Positions 43,968-55,600 of a stretch of DNA of 64,000 nt are shown here, one piece after another. The stretch lies in assembly GCA_029582265.1 (NCBI GenBank), contig CM055835.1, positions 8,795,500 through 8,859,499 of the forward strand, read 5' to 3'. A program made the position numbers and the translations under genes. The stretch is from Zoroaster sp. YZ-2022. Lineage: Eukaryota > Echinodermata > Asteroidea > Forcipulatida > Zoroasteridae. The notes below the pieces were generated by a model. That model made no database searches, was not told where the DNA came from, and saw only the letters and a program-made list of their open reading frames with translations. Positions within the stretch are counted from its first letter, which is position 1; each line of letters opens with the position of its first letter.

Positions 43968-46900
43968 TTACAGATTCGTGTAAGAATTATACAAGGATCT
44001 GGAGCTGGGTCCCTTCTTCAGTAACAGCTTCTTCCTTCTAGGTGTGATCTTCTTCACCATGTCGACCAGACTCACCACGTTGCCCTTCCTGGTTCTGAAG
44101 AACATCATGACGATTGGATAGAGGATGGCGCACTCAATGATCTGTAGGAAGCTGTACCAACCTGGTATAATCCAAGAATACAAACCACACAAATGAGTAA
44201 TAATAGGCAACCTAAAGAAAACCTCTGAAAGCCTAAAAAATTGTCATGATATTGTCCTGGGCTGTAAACCGTTATTTTATCCTCAAAGCGAGAACAAAAT
44301 GAGATGGGCAACTCCATCTTAACAGTGCTGATGTGTTAACCTTTTGATCTAGCCAGCCAATTGTCATTGGACAAGCTCTTTTGGTAGGTTCAGATGTCAG
44401 CATTAGTCAGTTAATGGTGTGATTTTCACTGAGTAACCTGTTTATTTATATATAGCAACGTAAGTACTGATTATCTGGTCTGTGTAAATGCACTTTAATT
44501 TGTCTTGTGGATAATAAATTTCAGCATCAAGCGAGTGTTGGACTGTACACTTGATGTGTATATACGTAAAAGTACTCTGGGTAAGCATACTTCTCACAGA
44601 GAAATAGCTTTTGAACATCAACAGCAAGTATGTTTAACGCAAGATGCACTACATATATCCAAATTGCACTGTTAATCAAGTGGTGAACTAAAACATGCAC
44701 CTATGCAACAACCATAATACAATGCTAAGCAATGTCATTTGATACTGTTCTTACATAACGTTTTTTACATAATATCCCATAATGTCCCAATGCACTTTAA
44801 AAGTGCAAATACAGCAATTGTTTCAATGCATGCTATACTCACAGTTTGCCCTATTGGCGCTGTCACAGAGCGAAACACACGGCATGATGTCATGAGTTGT
44901 CAGGAGTCCGATGACCACCATTTGGACATCACTGATCAGGAAGCCAGCAAATAGAAGCAGGAACTTGGGGGTTAGGTAGAATCCTTTGAGTAGGGGTTTA
45001 GAGGCATTGTGGACCATGTATAGTGCCGCTGTGAAGATACCGCCAGAGACCATAACCAGAGCATAGATGATGATAGATCCATTCTCTGCGGTCATCTGCA
45101 GGGAGGATGTTTCAAAGGAACAATGTATCATCTAGTCTCCTAGATAGATGGAGGGGAATGGGTCTTGTGGGTATGCTTTCACTGTAATGTTTCTTTGATA
45201 GGGAAGTATTCAGTATTAAGCAAACATTTCAAGGAGTGTGTGACTGGGCCAAATTCATATTGTATTTCAAAAGAATTCTCAATAAAGAATTAGCTATTGC
45301 AAACACCTTACCAACCCAAAAGAATGGTTGTATAAATGAAATATAAGACATTACGTCTACCCTATTTGGATCTTTATCAAAGGCAACATTAACCCTACTA
45401 CTACAAGGGTAAAAATCAGTCAAAATGTTTATATATCTGGTGCACTTAAAAGTCAAAACACTGTCAAACATTACATGTAGTAAGTACATTTACAGGTCAA
45501 AATGATTCGACCGTTTTTGACTGGTAAAAGTATTACTGTTCAAGGTGGTCAAAATGACAGTAAAAACCAGTCCAAAATGCCCCTGTGTGCACATTTGGGT
45601 CAACAGTCAAAACAGGCAGTTGACTGATTTTGACCTCTATAGTAACTTCCCACTAAAGTGCAGCTATAGTAGGAGGGTTAATGATATAATAGAAGGGAGA
45701 GGGTGAACCGATATTTGGTCATACCTTGCTCAGGCTATATGTTCCATTGACAAATAATACATTCTCGACAAACATCAACAAGGCCCTGATCATTGCAAAC
45801 TGGATGACACAAAACCGTAGCCTCAAGAAGGCCCATCTAAGACAACAACAAAAAAATATTGAGAAGACAGGAATTTCACTAACTTGTATATATAAAAGTT
45901 TCAATCCCTGCTTTGTAAAAGCATGTTGACACTTAGATTGATCCCCGATGTCTTTATTCTATCAAGGATAAAGACAGGCTCCTGGCGTACCATTCAAGGG
46001 ATTTCACTGGATTCGTTAACGCGTTGTGCTGAAGATCTGCTGTCACGCTTCGAGGCTCGCGCGCTAGCTACCTACCAAGGTCAAAGTTTAATCTCAGGGA
46101 AAACATGGCAGCGGCGGCCAGTATCTGACGTAATTCACAAGCCTCAAAGTGTGACATGAGATCTTCAGGCTAGTTGATGCTAGCGATGTTTTTGCCATTT
46201 GCTATTCTTTAGTTACATTCACTCGTTGATAGTCATTTTTTGTGGACACCCGGCCCTCCCCCCTCCAGCAAAAAGATCCCGCGTGTTCAAATGGACCACT
46301 TCTAAACAAAGACATGCCAAACAGCGGAAATACAATCATTACTTATCCTGTGGAGATTTCTTGTGATTATAATTTCAACTGTATAGAAACTAATACTGTA
46401 AAACATTTCTACCATTCCAACATTTAATTGTTTTGCTCTTTTCCATTAATGTTCCTTTGATTTCATTGTAAAGAAATACGAGGTAACATTAGGTTGCAAG
46501 TAGCTTGTGCCATCTGTAAGAAAGTTGGAATTTTTGTCTGCAGACATATTAAAGATGTATCCCCCATGTTTTTTTTTCAATTTCCGAAAATTTACTTTTT
46601 CATCTGAACATGGCCGTTTCACTTGAAAGGAAAACAAATACTTTAGAATTGCGTATTTCTCAAAATAATCATGAAAAGCAAGGTTTTACTGTACATTACG
46701 CGTCAAAATGAATTTATGATGGGTCCTGACATAAATTTATTTGGGCTCTTTTTTTTCTGTTAAACTAAGATTTTTTGCTTGTAACATGTGGGCGATACAT
46801 CTTTAAAACCTAAGTAGATGATGACAGGGGTGGATCCAGAGGGGGTACAGGTGGTCCTGACCCCTCTCGTTGAATTTTATATTTTTGTAAAGTTTCCTGG

Positions 46901-49490
46901 AGATACATTTTTAGCAAAGCAACAACAAATTTGTTCTAAAAACATGGTTTGGAGAAGTCAACATTGCAGCAACGATGGTGGGGTAATTACAATTTGTGGC
47001 TAATTTTGCATACTGTTTCTCAATCAATTCCAACCATCTGGACCCCTCCTTTCAAAAATCCTGGATCTGTCTCTGATAAATTACTTATGATACTTACTCT
47101 GTCAGTTTAATGGTTGGCTTGTTACAGCAAAAAATGGGTACTTGAGTGTCAGCAATTTTGATAATGGCTTGTTCGTAGCCGCCAAAGTAAAACACGATGA
47201 GTCCCATGAAGAAGTAAACACCCAATGCGTAATAACTGAAAGTAGGGAGTAGCAATATTAAGAAGTAAACACCCAGTGCGTAATAACTGAAAGTAGGGAG
47301 TAGCAATATTAAGAAGTAAACACCCAGTGCGTAATAACTGAAAGTAGGGAGCAGCAATATTAAGAAGTAAACACCCAGTGCGTAATAACTGAAAGTAGGG
47401 AGTAGCAATATTAAGAAGTAAACACCCAGTGCGTAATAATTGAAAGTAGGGAGTAGCAATATTAAGAAGTAAACACCCAGTGCGTAATAACTGAAAGTAG
47501 GGAGCAGCAATATTAAGAAGTAAACACCCAATGCGTAATAACTGAAAGTAGGGAGTAGCAATAATGAATAAGGGAATAAAAGTTTGACCGTGAATAATGG
47601 TTTGACAGAGCCGAAGGTGGGGTCCTTTCTTGTCCGAGGCCACAACCCCACACTGGGTGTTTATCCTGTGGTAAAGACAAGTGTCAAGCTTTAGTCTCTA
47701 TCAAAATTTACTTATTTTTATTGCCAAAAAAAAGGAGTGAAAACAATAAAAACTGTGTCATCCATGTATTTCAGGACACAATTAAGAGTTTGCATGTGCA
47801 AAGACATTCATGCACATGCATGCAAGCACATAATAATTTCTGCATTCTGATCGGACCAAATTGTGCTTCTAACAAAAAAGAAGAGGCAGCGCATGACACG
47901 CTTAAAGATCCAGCCTTAACCTGTCTTAAATCCAGCATCACCCAATGTCTTGGTTTAATGCAAAAACATAGCCAGTTAATACTTACCAGGTTGCTGTTAG
48001 ATTACAGAAGACTGCTGACCGTGGGAAGTAGAGTGATAAAAGTGAAGTTAACGCAAAGAGCTGTAACCAAAACAAGACCATTAATTATTTCATATTTCAT
48101 GGTTTTTTTCAGTTTCTATGGGCAAAGGTTTCTATTAATCAGAACTCTGATGCTTGGTGTTAATTATAATTTTTTTTAAATTGGAGTTAATGTGTTTAAA
48201 AACAAGCAAGACTTTTATACAAAAACAATTTTGTTTCTCTGAATTTATTTGAAACAGTGGCATAACAAGGGAAGGGGAGCCTGGGAAATAAGATTGCATC
48301 CTTCCTGTCCTATCAAGTTTAACCTTTCTTAAGAAAAACAATTTGTCCTAAACGATTTCCCCTTTTACCATGGCCAAACTCTGTAAATGGAAAATAAATG
48401 TGACATTTCTTATTAAATCCAGTATACAGTGTTTCTGTAAATGTATCCATACAATTTGTGTTCATTCCAACGTGGAATTTGTGGTCTTTGGATGACAAAA
48501 ATTCATTTTGGAAAATATTTCACTAATTGTTCTAAAATGATAATACCCGGCACAAAAACATTTCAAGGGATATTTGATACCATAATCTTCAACAATCTGT
48601 GTTAGTTATGTTTTTTCATACCAAGTGTAAAGTGGCTTGTTAATATGCTTCTACCTTAAAAAACAAACAAACAAACAAGAAAACACAAAACAGGCAAATA
48701 AACAAACAGAATGGACTCAAATAACATAGCTTGTTGGTTTTGACAAACAATAAAATGACAGACTCACCGGATATATTCCTAGAATCCACATGATTCGGAT
48801 CATCCTGTCCTTATTTGGAATCTTTTGGACGATAAAGTTGACATTTTCAGCATAAGCAAAGACAAGAAGCATGGTCAAAAACGTCAGGATCCAGAAGGCA
48901 CTCGTCAGGGTGGTGTCATCAAAAATAACTATGGTGGAAAGAAAAAACGCAAGTTGTTACAGCATGGCCAATGGTGGGGATGTAGGGTGCGAAGACCCAG
49001 AAACTCTGTTTTTAAGCAGGCATGCAACTGCAGTTTGTCCAAAAGAGAGGAAAGTGCCAGCCACAGCCATACTTTGTTTTTCAGTTTTCAATGGTACAGA
49101 AGAGTAACAAAAAAAGAGGAAATCAGCTGAAAAGTTCCATACTTGTTTAAGGACTTAGGCACAAACATTTATATAGGTAAAGAAATTGTTTAAATAAATA
49201 ATATTTGCATATTGTGATGGTATGGACCCCTGTGGGCGTACATGATGTACAGTATTCACAAATAAACTGTTCACTGTATTTATTTGATGGGTTTGTACTG
49301 CACATATAAACAAAAGAAGTGTAACACACACTGTTTTTTATTCAGATTTTTTAGGGGGCCCTGAAGAGAATAATGTATTTTTTAGCACCATAAACCTACT
49401 TTTATCTAATTACTTCTTACCATCTAAGACATCCAGCACAGAGCGATCGTACGGCAGACACTGCCTGGTATCATTACCAGGATCATCCAT
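43968..49490 (-). CDS. SLC51A: Organic solute transporter subunit alpha
   Basis: Seven minus-strand exons, all in phase: 49490-49421 (MDDPGNDTRQC...), 48928-48768, 48060-47987, 47235-47098, 45836-45725, 45095-44843, 44161-43968; 333 aa with the shortest exon 4 (human OST-alpha 340). It is a multi-pass plasma membrane protein that works with OST-beta to move bile acids and steroid conjugates. Matching landmarks: TSLLSLYFPRS after the second hydrophobic segment, YYALGVYFFMGLIVFYFGG, the Cys pair PIFCCNKP where vertebrates have a Cys-rich run, AFLRLRFCVIQFAMIRALL, KPLLKGFYLTPKFLLLFAGF, and a basic C-terminus (TPRRKKLLLKKG). Donors and acceptors are good throughout. Oddity: the exon 4 acceptor is duplicated seven-fold (47221-47560). 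Its 5' side faces the 3.1-kb gap before SRBD1. Confidence 0.94.
45393..45677. mobile_element. piggyBac-like MITE, copy 2, TSD TTAA
   Basis: Flanked by TTAA (45389-45392, 45678-45681); ends CCCTACTACTAC / inverted CCCTCCTACTATAG. About 85-90% alike to copy 1 over its length by eye. Lies in SLC51A intron 5. Confidence 0.88.
46480..46810. repeat. Dispersed repeat related to 38570-38890
   Basis: 'gaaaacaaat-cttta-aat...atttct-aaataat..tga-aagca...tttact...atg-tgggtcc...ttactgttaaa...gatacatctttaa' is shared with the racemase-like gene's intron at 38690-38883; both end at 'gatacatctttaa'. Confidence 0.65.
46825..47075. mobile_element. MITE with CAGGGGTGGATCCAG ends
   Basis: Starts CAGGGGTGGATCCAGAGGGG and ends with the inverted CTGGATCTGTCTCTG; about 251 bp, G-rich and C-rich near the two ends, noncoding. 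In SLC51A intron 4, just downstream of exon 4. Confidence 0.6.
47221..47560 (-). repeat. 51-bp VNTR of the SLC51A exon 4 splice acceptor, seven units
   Basis: Each unit (minus sense) is TTAATATTGCTACTCCCTAC-TTTCAG followed by TTATTACGCACTGGGTGTT-TACTTC: pyrimidine tract, AG acceptor and the first 24-26 bases of exon 4. Acceptor AGs lie at plus positions 47236, 47287, 47338, 47389, 47491 and 47542; the unit at 47440 has CAA instead of CAG. The period is 51, a multiple of three, and the frame is open through the array, so any AG used adds 17 hydrophobic residues per unit (YYALGVYFLILLLPTFS). Confidence 0.97.
48440..48615. repeat. Dispersed repeat ('attccaacgtggaatt...tttcaagggata')
   Basis: A shared string of blocks (cattccaa-gtgga, attcattttggaa, tttcactaatt, acatttcaaggga, tgataccat-atc) also occurs at 55260-55405 and 62845-63000, and in part at 40225-40250. 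Moderately diverged copies of one interspersed family. Confidence 0.8.
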
Positions 49491-52400
49491 ACTTACTGAC
49501 CCTCAGTATGGCTTAATGTAGTAAAAAGACTATATGAAAACAAAATCTATATTTCAATTAATTAGATACTTCCTATATATGTATGATTGGTGTAATTTTA
49601 AACAATTTTAAAAATCTATTAAGGTAAATCATGTTAAAATAACATTTCTAATAATTTTACTGATGCAAATTGGATTTAATCATTCAAGAATTTAAAGTGA
49701 GAAAATATAGAAACCAATTTTGTGAAAGTTTAAGTTTGATGTTACAGTGATATTGGTCCACACAAAATTAATCAACTCATAGCATTCAGTAGTTTTGATG
49801 GATACTATGATGCTGTCTAGCAAAACCATTTAAAATATTTAAGCTTTTTTCTAAATTAATAATATCACCTTAATGCATACATGTATTTATTTGTCATAAT
49901 GTTTAGTCACCAACTTATTGTCATGTATGTTTTCAGGTATAACTAGAGAAAATTCAATTCTTAAGAAGTTTATTTACATTTACAGAATGTGTATGGAATC
50001 CAAACTCACCTTAATAGTCACCACAAAACTTACAACACAACTCAAAACCAAACAAAATCTTATCGTCATCAAGTCTGCTATATTATATCCAGGTAGTTTA
50101 TACATGCAATAACATACACAGAGAAATGATCTCAATGGGAACTAATGTGCACCAAACAAAACCGGTCCAAGTCTGTGAACTTTATTTAGAATGATACAAC
50201 TGTATTTTCCAACACACAATGGTATGCAAATAAATCCCAACTTTCTGTAATCTTTACAAGGTCCAAAGGGACAGTCAGTCTAATGTCAGACATCTTTATA
50301 TGTCAGAATTGTCCCGGCAGGAATCACGTCAGTTACCCTTCCATTGCATAAAGCATGGTATATCTCTATAACCACCAGCCCCCCCAGAATGACCTTTGGT
50401 TTTATTTGAACGGAGGATTAGATTCCAAACTTCTGCTTTGTGAACTTTAGATAATGATTCAATGCTATAATAATCTCTGCCCGATTTAATCATTAATCCA
50501 GCTCAAAAGTATTTTTAACACTTTGGTATTAAATTAGAACACTTACAAGTTAATGGAAAAAGGGAAGGGGGAAAACGAGGATATAATAAATTGTTTTAAC
50601 AATGTACATGTATGCAGAGGGGGTTATAACAAATGTCCGAATATGACAAGCATGGTTCAAGATTTAAGGTATAGGGTCAATCAAACATCTCCATATACTG
50701 TATACATACAAAAATGCATCACTGTCAACAGCCAACCCTTTAAGATTAGATGCAGAATGTTGACCTGTCTTGATCAGTCAGAATGTAGAATGGTATGGGC
50801 AAACTTCAATTTGTTTAATTTTCATATGAAGGACTTATCATGTTTCTCTTATATCACTATGATTATGATTTCCAGTATAAATTTAAATTTAAAAAATTTA
50901 AAAATAAAGACTTCTATTGCAATTTTCAAATGTTTATTTATTACTTTTGATAATTACAATTTGAAACTAACGACGTTTGATGCAATTCTTTATTTTAAAA
51001 TGTTTATCTTCTTTGATAATGATTTTCTATTTTTGTACTTTTCAATAAACATTTATTTTTTTAGTAATTACAATTTAAACATAAAGACCATTTATGTAAT
51101 TTTTCACTTGAAATGTTTATTTCTTTGATAATGCTTTTCATCTACAGAATGAAATATGTCATCACATATTCTTTTTCACAGCGGGAGTGACATATACGTA
51201 CATGTAGACTTTTAATCAAACCCTTAGTACTGTCACCTAAGGGTCAATTAAAAACAGGCTTACTGCAGGGACCCATGTGAGGAGCTTGTGAGGAAGTAGT
51301 CATTAAACGATGTCATCAACTTATGATAAGGAATTATTTTCCTTCCATTAGATAACTATTTTGTTAAAAGAGGCTTCACCCGTTTAACGCCAACAATTTT
51401 AAGAGATATTTAACATACAGATAATTCAATATTATTCAAATGGTTTTGAATGACAAAGGAACTATTCTAGCATGTGTAATGTTTGCCAAATAGCACTGAG
51501 TGATGAATACATCTAAACTGTGCATGGTATTACACAGCTTACCCCCCCCCCCCCCATTCATTGAACAGGCAGTTATCTAGTTTCGAATAGTTAATCAACT
51601 TGCTAGAAAAACGTCTTAGCAAGAAGTTAGGCATAATCGAGTGTGGCTGTGACATCCAATGAACGTCATTTACTTCACCCCTTTGAAGTGAGTTTGTGGG
51701 GCATGCATACTTGCCAGCCGTTATTTGCTTCTACATGTACATGAGTGAAACAACACAAATTCATGGTTTGTTGACTAGTGAGATACGCCTATGTCTCACA
51801 GCTTAACGGTAAACAGATGAAATCAGCCTCAGGTTTTAAATCAAAGTAATTTGGCATCCATTGTGTATTGTATCCAGACAATAAAAAAAGGAAACATTCT
51901 GAAGGGATGGCTGCACTAAATTATTTTTTTTAAGCGCCTAGCCTGGGGTTAACTGATACAAATCCTCCATTAGTGACTTCCCAGTGGATGAGAGAGCGAC
52001 AGTACTGGAAATATGAATTTTAAATAAATGAATCCGTCTGGTATACACATAATTTACACATAATTGTACATGTAAATATCATCTACATCATCACATTAAA
52101 TCCATACATGAAGAAATGCATATTGATCAGACCTTTTTGCATGATCTGCAAACATAAAAACATCACCTTTTCTAATGCAAGTACCAGAACTGAGGAGGTA
52201 ATTTAAAAATCTTAGTTGCCAGATATAACAGCCAATGGAATGAACAGCAACAATGTTTGCGACAACTACAAAATAAAAAATCCCATGACTTTTGCAGGAA
52301 TTGCCATGACCTTAAGATCAGAGCTCAATTTCATGGGCTCTGCCTTACACAGGATTCCGCGCTTATACAATCCGACCATTTTCTGTTTACAGTGTAAGCG

Positions 52401-52600
52401 CAGAAGTTTTGCACTCAACGTGTAAGCGGTGAATCCTTATTTATGCAAAGTAAACATGCACACAGGCTGAAACTCCTTGCTATCCCATGGAAAATGCTTG
52501 TGTGAGTACAGCAATTTCTGCTCATGGCCAGCAGAGACATGAAATCGGTCCCTGGTAATTTTCAGCCATCGTCATTGAGCCAACAGGCACAGGGACACGC
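49491..52600. other. Intergenic region: SLC51A 5' side and SRBD1 3' side
   Basis: No gene seen. The first bases upstream of the SLC51A ATG (ggtcagtaagt) may be 5' UTR or a splice junction. An AT-rich tandem of about 85 bp, three copies, is at 50870-51125 (caattt-aaatgttta...ttttgataa). A C-run lies at 51543-51556. Promoter elements were not identified. Confidence 0.5.
50870..51125. repeat. AT-rich tandem repeat, ~85-bp unit, three copies
   Basis: The series 'aaagac-ttt-atgcaattttt...aaatgtttatt-...tttgataatg/attacaattt' recurs three times with drift. Confidence 0.75.
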
Positions 52601-55600
52601 TCACATCACTGGTCGACTCAACTCCAGGCTAATTCTAGCCTTGAATTTGTTCCCTTTTATATCAAGAACTCTGACCTCGACCTTATCACCAGGGCCCAGG
52701 GGCTGCCCCTGCTTCAGAAACTCCCGTCTGATGTTGCTGTTGTGAATCAGGCCATTTTGCCCCACGCCGATGTCCACGAAGGCACCGAAGTGGGTCACAT
52801 TGGTGATGCGGCCCGTCACGATATTTCCGCTTTTCAGATCGTAGATGGATTGGAGGTTTTTCTTGAAAAGTGGCTTGTCATATACTGTAGAAAAATGAGT
52901 AACATTTCACAGTATTAGAGGGAGTTATTTATGTAGAATCAATGTAAGTTTCCAAGGGTTTATGAAATGGGCCTCTAAAAACTGAAAATTAGTTCTGTGG
53001 GCGGGCTGCTGGTTATGTACAGGTTTATGTTTGTATGTGCGGAGTATATATTCTCTGATTTTTATCCTGTATAAACATTTCATTCATATGCTATATAAAT
53101 TCAGCAGCAATATATATCTTCCATATCCTGACTTATGCACTCTGATCATGTTTTTTGTAAGCTTTTAACCAGTTCGCGGTATACACGCAATTTTTTTTTG
53201 GACAGCGGATCGGAGAGAGTCTAAACACGCCACAGGATTCTCGGGAATATTTGTATAGATTCCCGGTCGACGTGGCAACGAGCCATAAGCATACAGTGGA
53301 AGACGCGGTCTCCCTGGTCACGCTCTGGTGAGCACCATTGGTCGTGTTTGTGTGGTAAAAATAAACCCGCCACGGGGTTCGGAAAAACTTTTTTATTCCC
53401 GGTGCGAACTGGTTAATGTACATAGTACATTTTTACTGATATCTGACGTGAAACAATGCTGGCACCTGTACATGTAATCATCATTGGCCTCTGCCAGTGC
53501 TGACGACAAGATTCTCCGAGTCAGAGAATCCTGTGGTCAGGTCAGACGCGACAATGGATGATTGCACTGGCACGCACCATCAAGGTCAAATAACGGTAAA
53601 AATGTCATGAAAAGCTCTGCAAGACTGCATCTTTAAGTCCGGTACATTATCCCTGTGAAACCAACCTTCCCTGATGTCATGACCCACTGGTTGCTGGAGA
53701 CCATCCATAATCAGCTGCATCGTTGCTTGACCAACATTATACTCTTCAGCAAGCTTCCCTATAGCTTTTTTTGATAACAAAAACAAACCATGTATATTGG
53801 TTTCAAAATATGCAAAATAATGGTTACTGGCCTTATGTTTCGAACCCTGCAGGTTCTTCCTCAACGGCAAAATGAGACAGAATACAAACACACATTCATA
53901 CATGAATACAAGAGTGAGCAGATGTTAGTCAGGTGTGAAATGAACACAAAATGAATAGGTACAAACAGCTGAAGTTAAGGACTGGTCCTGGGACTAGACA
54001 AAAGAGGGATTACATATAAATAGATAGAGGTACAAGGAGTTTTGGGCTGGAAGAAGAGATGATGATGAGATTAGTGAAAAGCAATAAGTCAGGCAGGGGG
54101 AGTAAAACAAAACAGAGAAATTGACTAACAAGCAAGACAATTAGACTGAGGTTTAAAAATATAAGAGAATCGTGGCAATAATATTATACATTATTGTCTG
54201 ATGGGCCATTTGTCTTTTCAGACTGTTGAAATTGCTAATTACAGCAATGGTCACACAAACAGATGTTTTAGATCCCAACAAAGGAAATTTTCCAGGGCCA
54301 GGTAAAGGGACTGAAGCTGATTCAAATTATTAAAGGGGGGTGGGGGGGGAGGCACCATTAATTGACTGAAGCAAATTTACTCTTCAAAAGTATCTCAGAT
54401 TTATATTTTATCACAAATACAATGTTTCACCTGGGTGCTTAATTTACTGTTTCCCCAACACCTCCTCCTCCCCATCCCCAAAAGTTGGGTGATATGAATG
54501 AAATAAAATAAAATATTTCTTTAACATTTTTTTTCTTTCTTCATATTTTAATTTTGCCGCCACCACCATCATCTTAAAGGGGGTAGGAGGGGGGGGGGGG
54601 GGAGTTAGGATAAGTTAGGATTAGGAAAAAGACTTTGTCTGTGGGTCCACCCAAGACTGTTGGCTAGAACACTAACACACACATCCACTCTAGGTACGTC
54701 TACCATTCATAATATCATTATGACTTACTGGTTTTTTGCAGTAAACTCTGGAGTTGGGATTTCATGCCTGGGTTCCCAATGTCACTGGCACACGCACCAG
54801 CCTGGGTTAGAACTCTGGAATTGAAATTGTAGTGAAAACTATTAAAACATTAATTATCACTATACTGGAATCTTTGCTTATGAGTAGTGCAAATTTTACG
54901 TTAAATTCAAGCTTAAAATACACATGGTCAGTAAAAGAATATATTTTAAACAAACAAAACAAATTATAACCAGTAATCTAGAAATAATGATGCAAGAGTC
55001 CATGATTTTAGCCATCTTGGGCGATACATTTTTCCATAATCACTGGGCTTATTTCAAAGATCAGGGCTTTTAAATCAAAGTGATATACAGTGAAATGAAT
55101 TTGTATCCACATTGTTGTATTCTGAATGTTACACATTCTGCCCTTAAGCCAGTAGTCACTTTTAGTAAAATATATGTAAATGCATTCAAATCATGATATA
55201 AGAAAAAAAAACCTGTGAATTCACATTTAACAAAAGTGAAAATGCATTAAGATTGTTTACATTCATTCCAACATGGTAATTTTATCTTTCAATGACAGAA
55301 ATTCATTTTGGGAATTGTTTCACTAATTTTGAAATGAAAGCACTTGAGACAGAAATATTTCAAGGGATGTTTGATACCATCATCAACTTTACACCAAGTA
55401 AGTTTTGTGTAAAACTGTCATCATTTATGTTTTATTGAGATTACCAATATGTTGGTATATTAATGAACATATACGATGATGCAATCACGAATACTGAAAT
55501 TTTGGTCATCTCATATAAAATGGTTCTTTCTTTATGAAGTTCAGATCAGTACCTCCATTATTCCCTAATTTGAAAATTTCACATGGTGTCACCGTAAACA

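Noticed and set aside
47221..47560. CRISPR-like regular repeats
   Set aside because: Units are contiguous with no variable spacers, and the DNA is animal nuclear.
47094..47651. 185-codon minus frame as an independent repetitive membrane protein
   Set aside because: Only its last part is SLC51A exon 4; the rest is duplicated intron-exon boundary. It matters as possible splice variants, not as a gene.
53133..53423. 96-codon minus frame near the SRBD1 end
   Set aside because: It coincides with a TTAA-flanked MITE in an intron.
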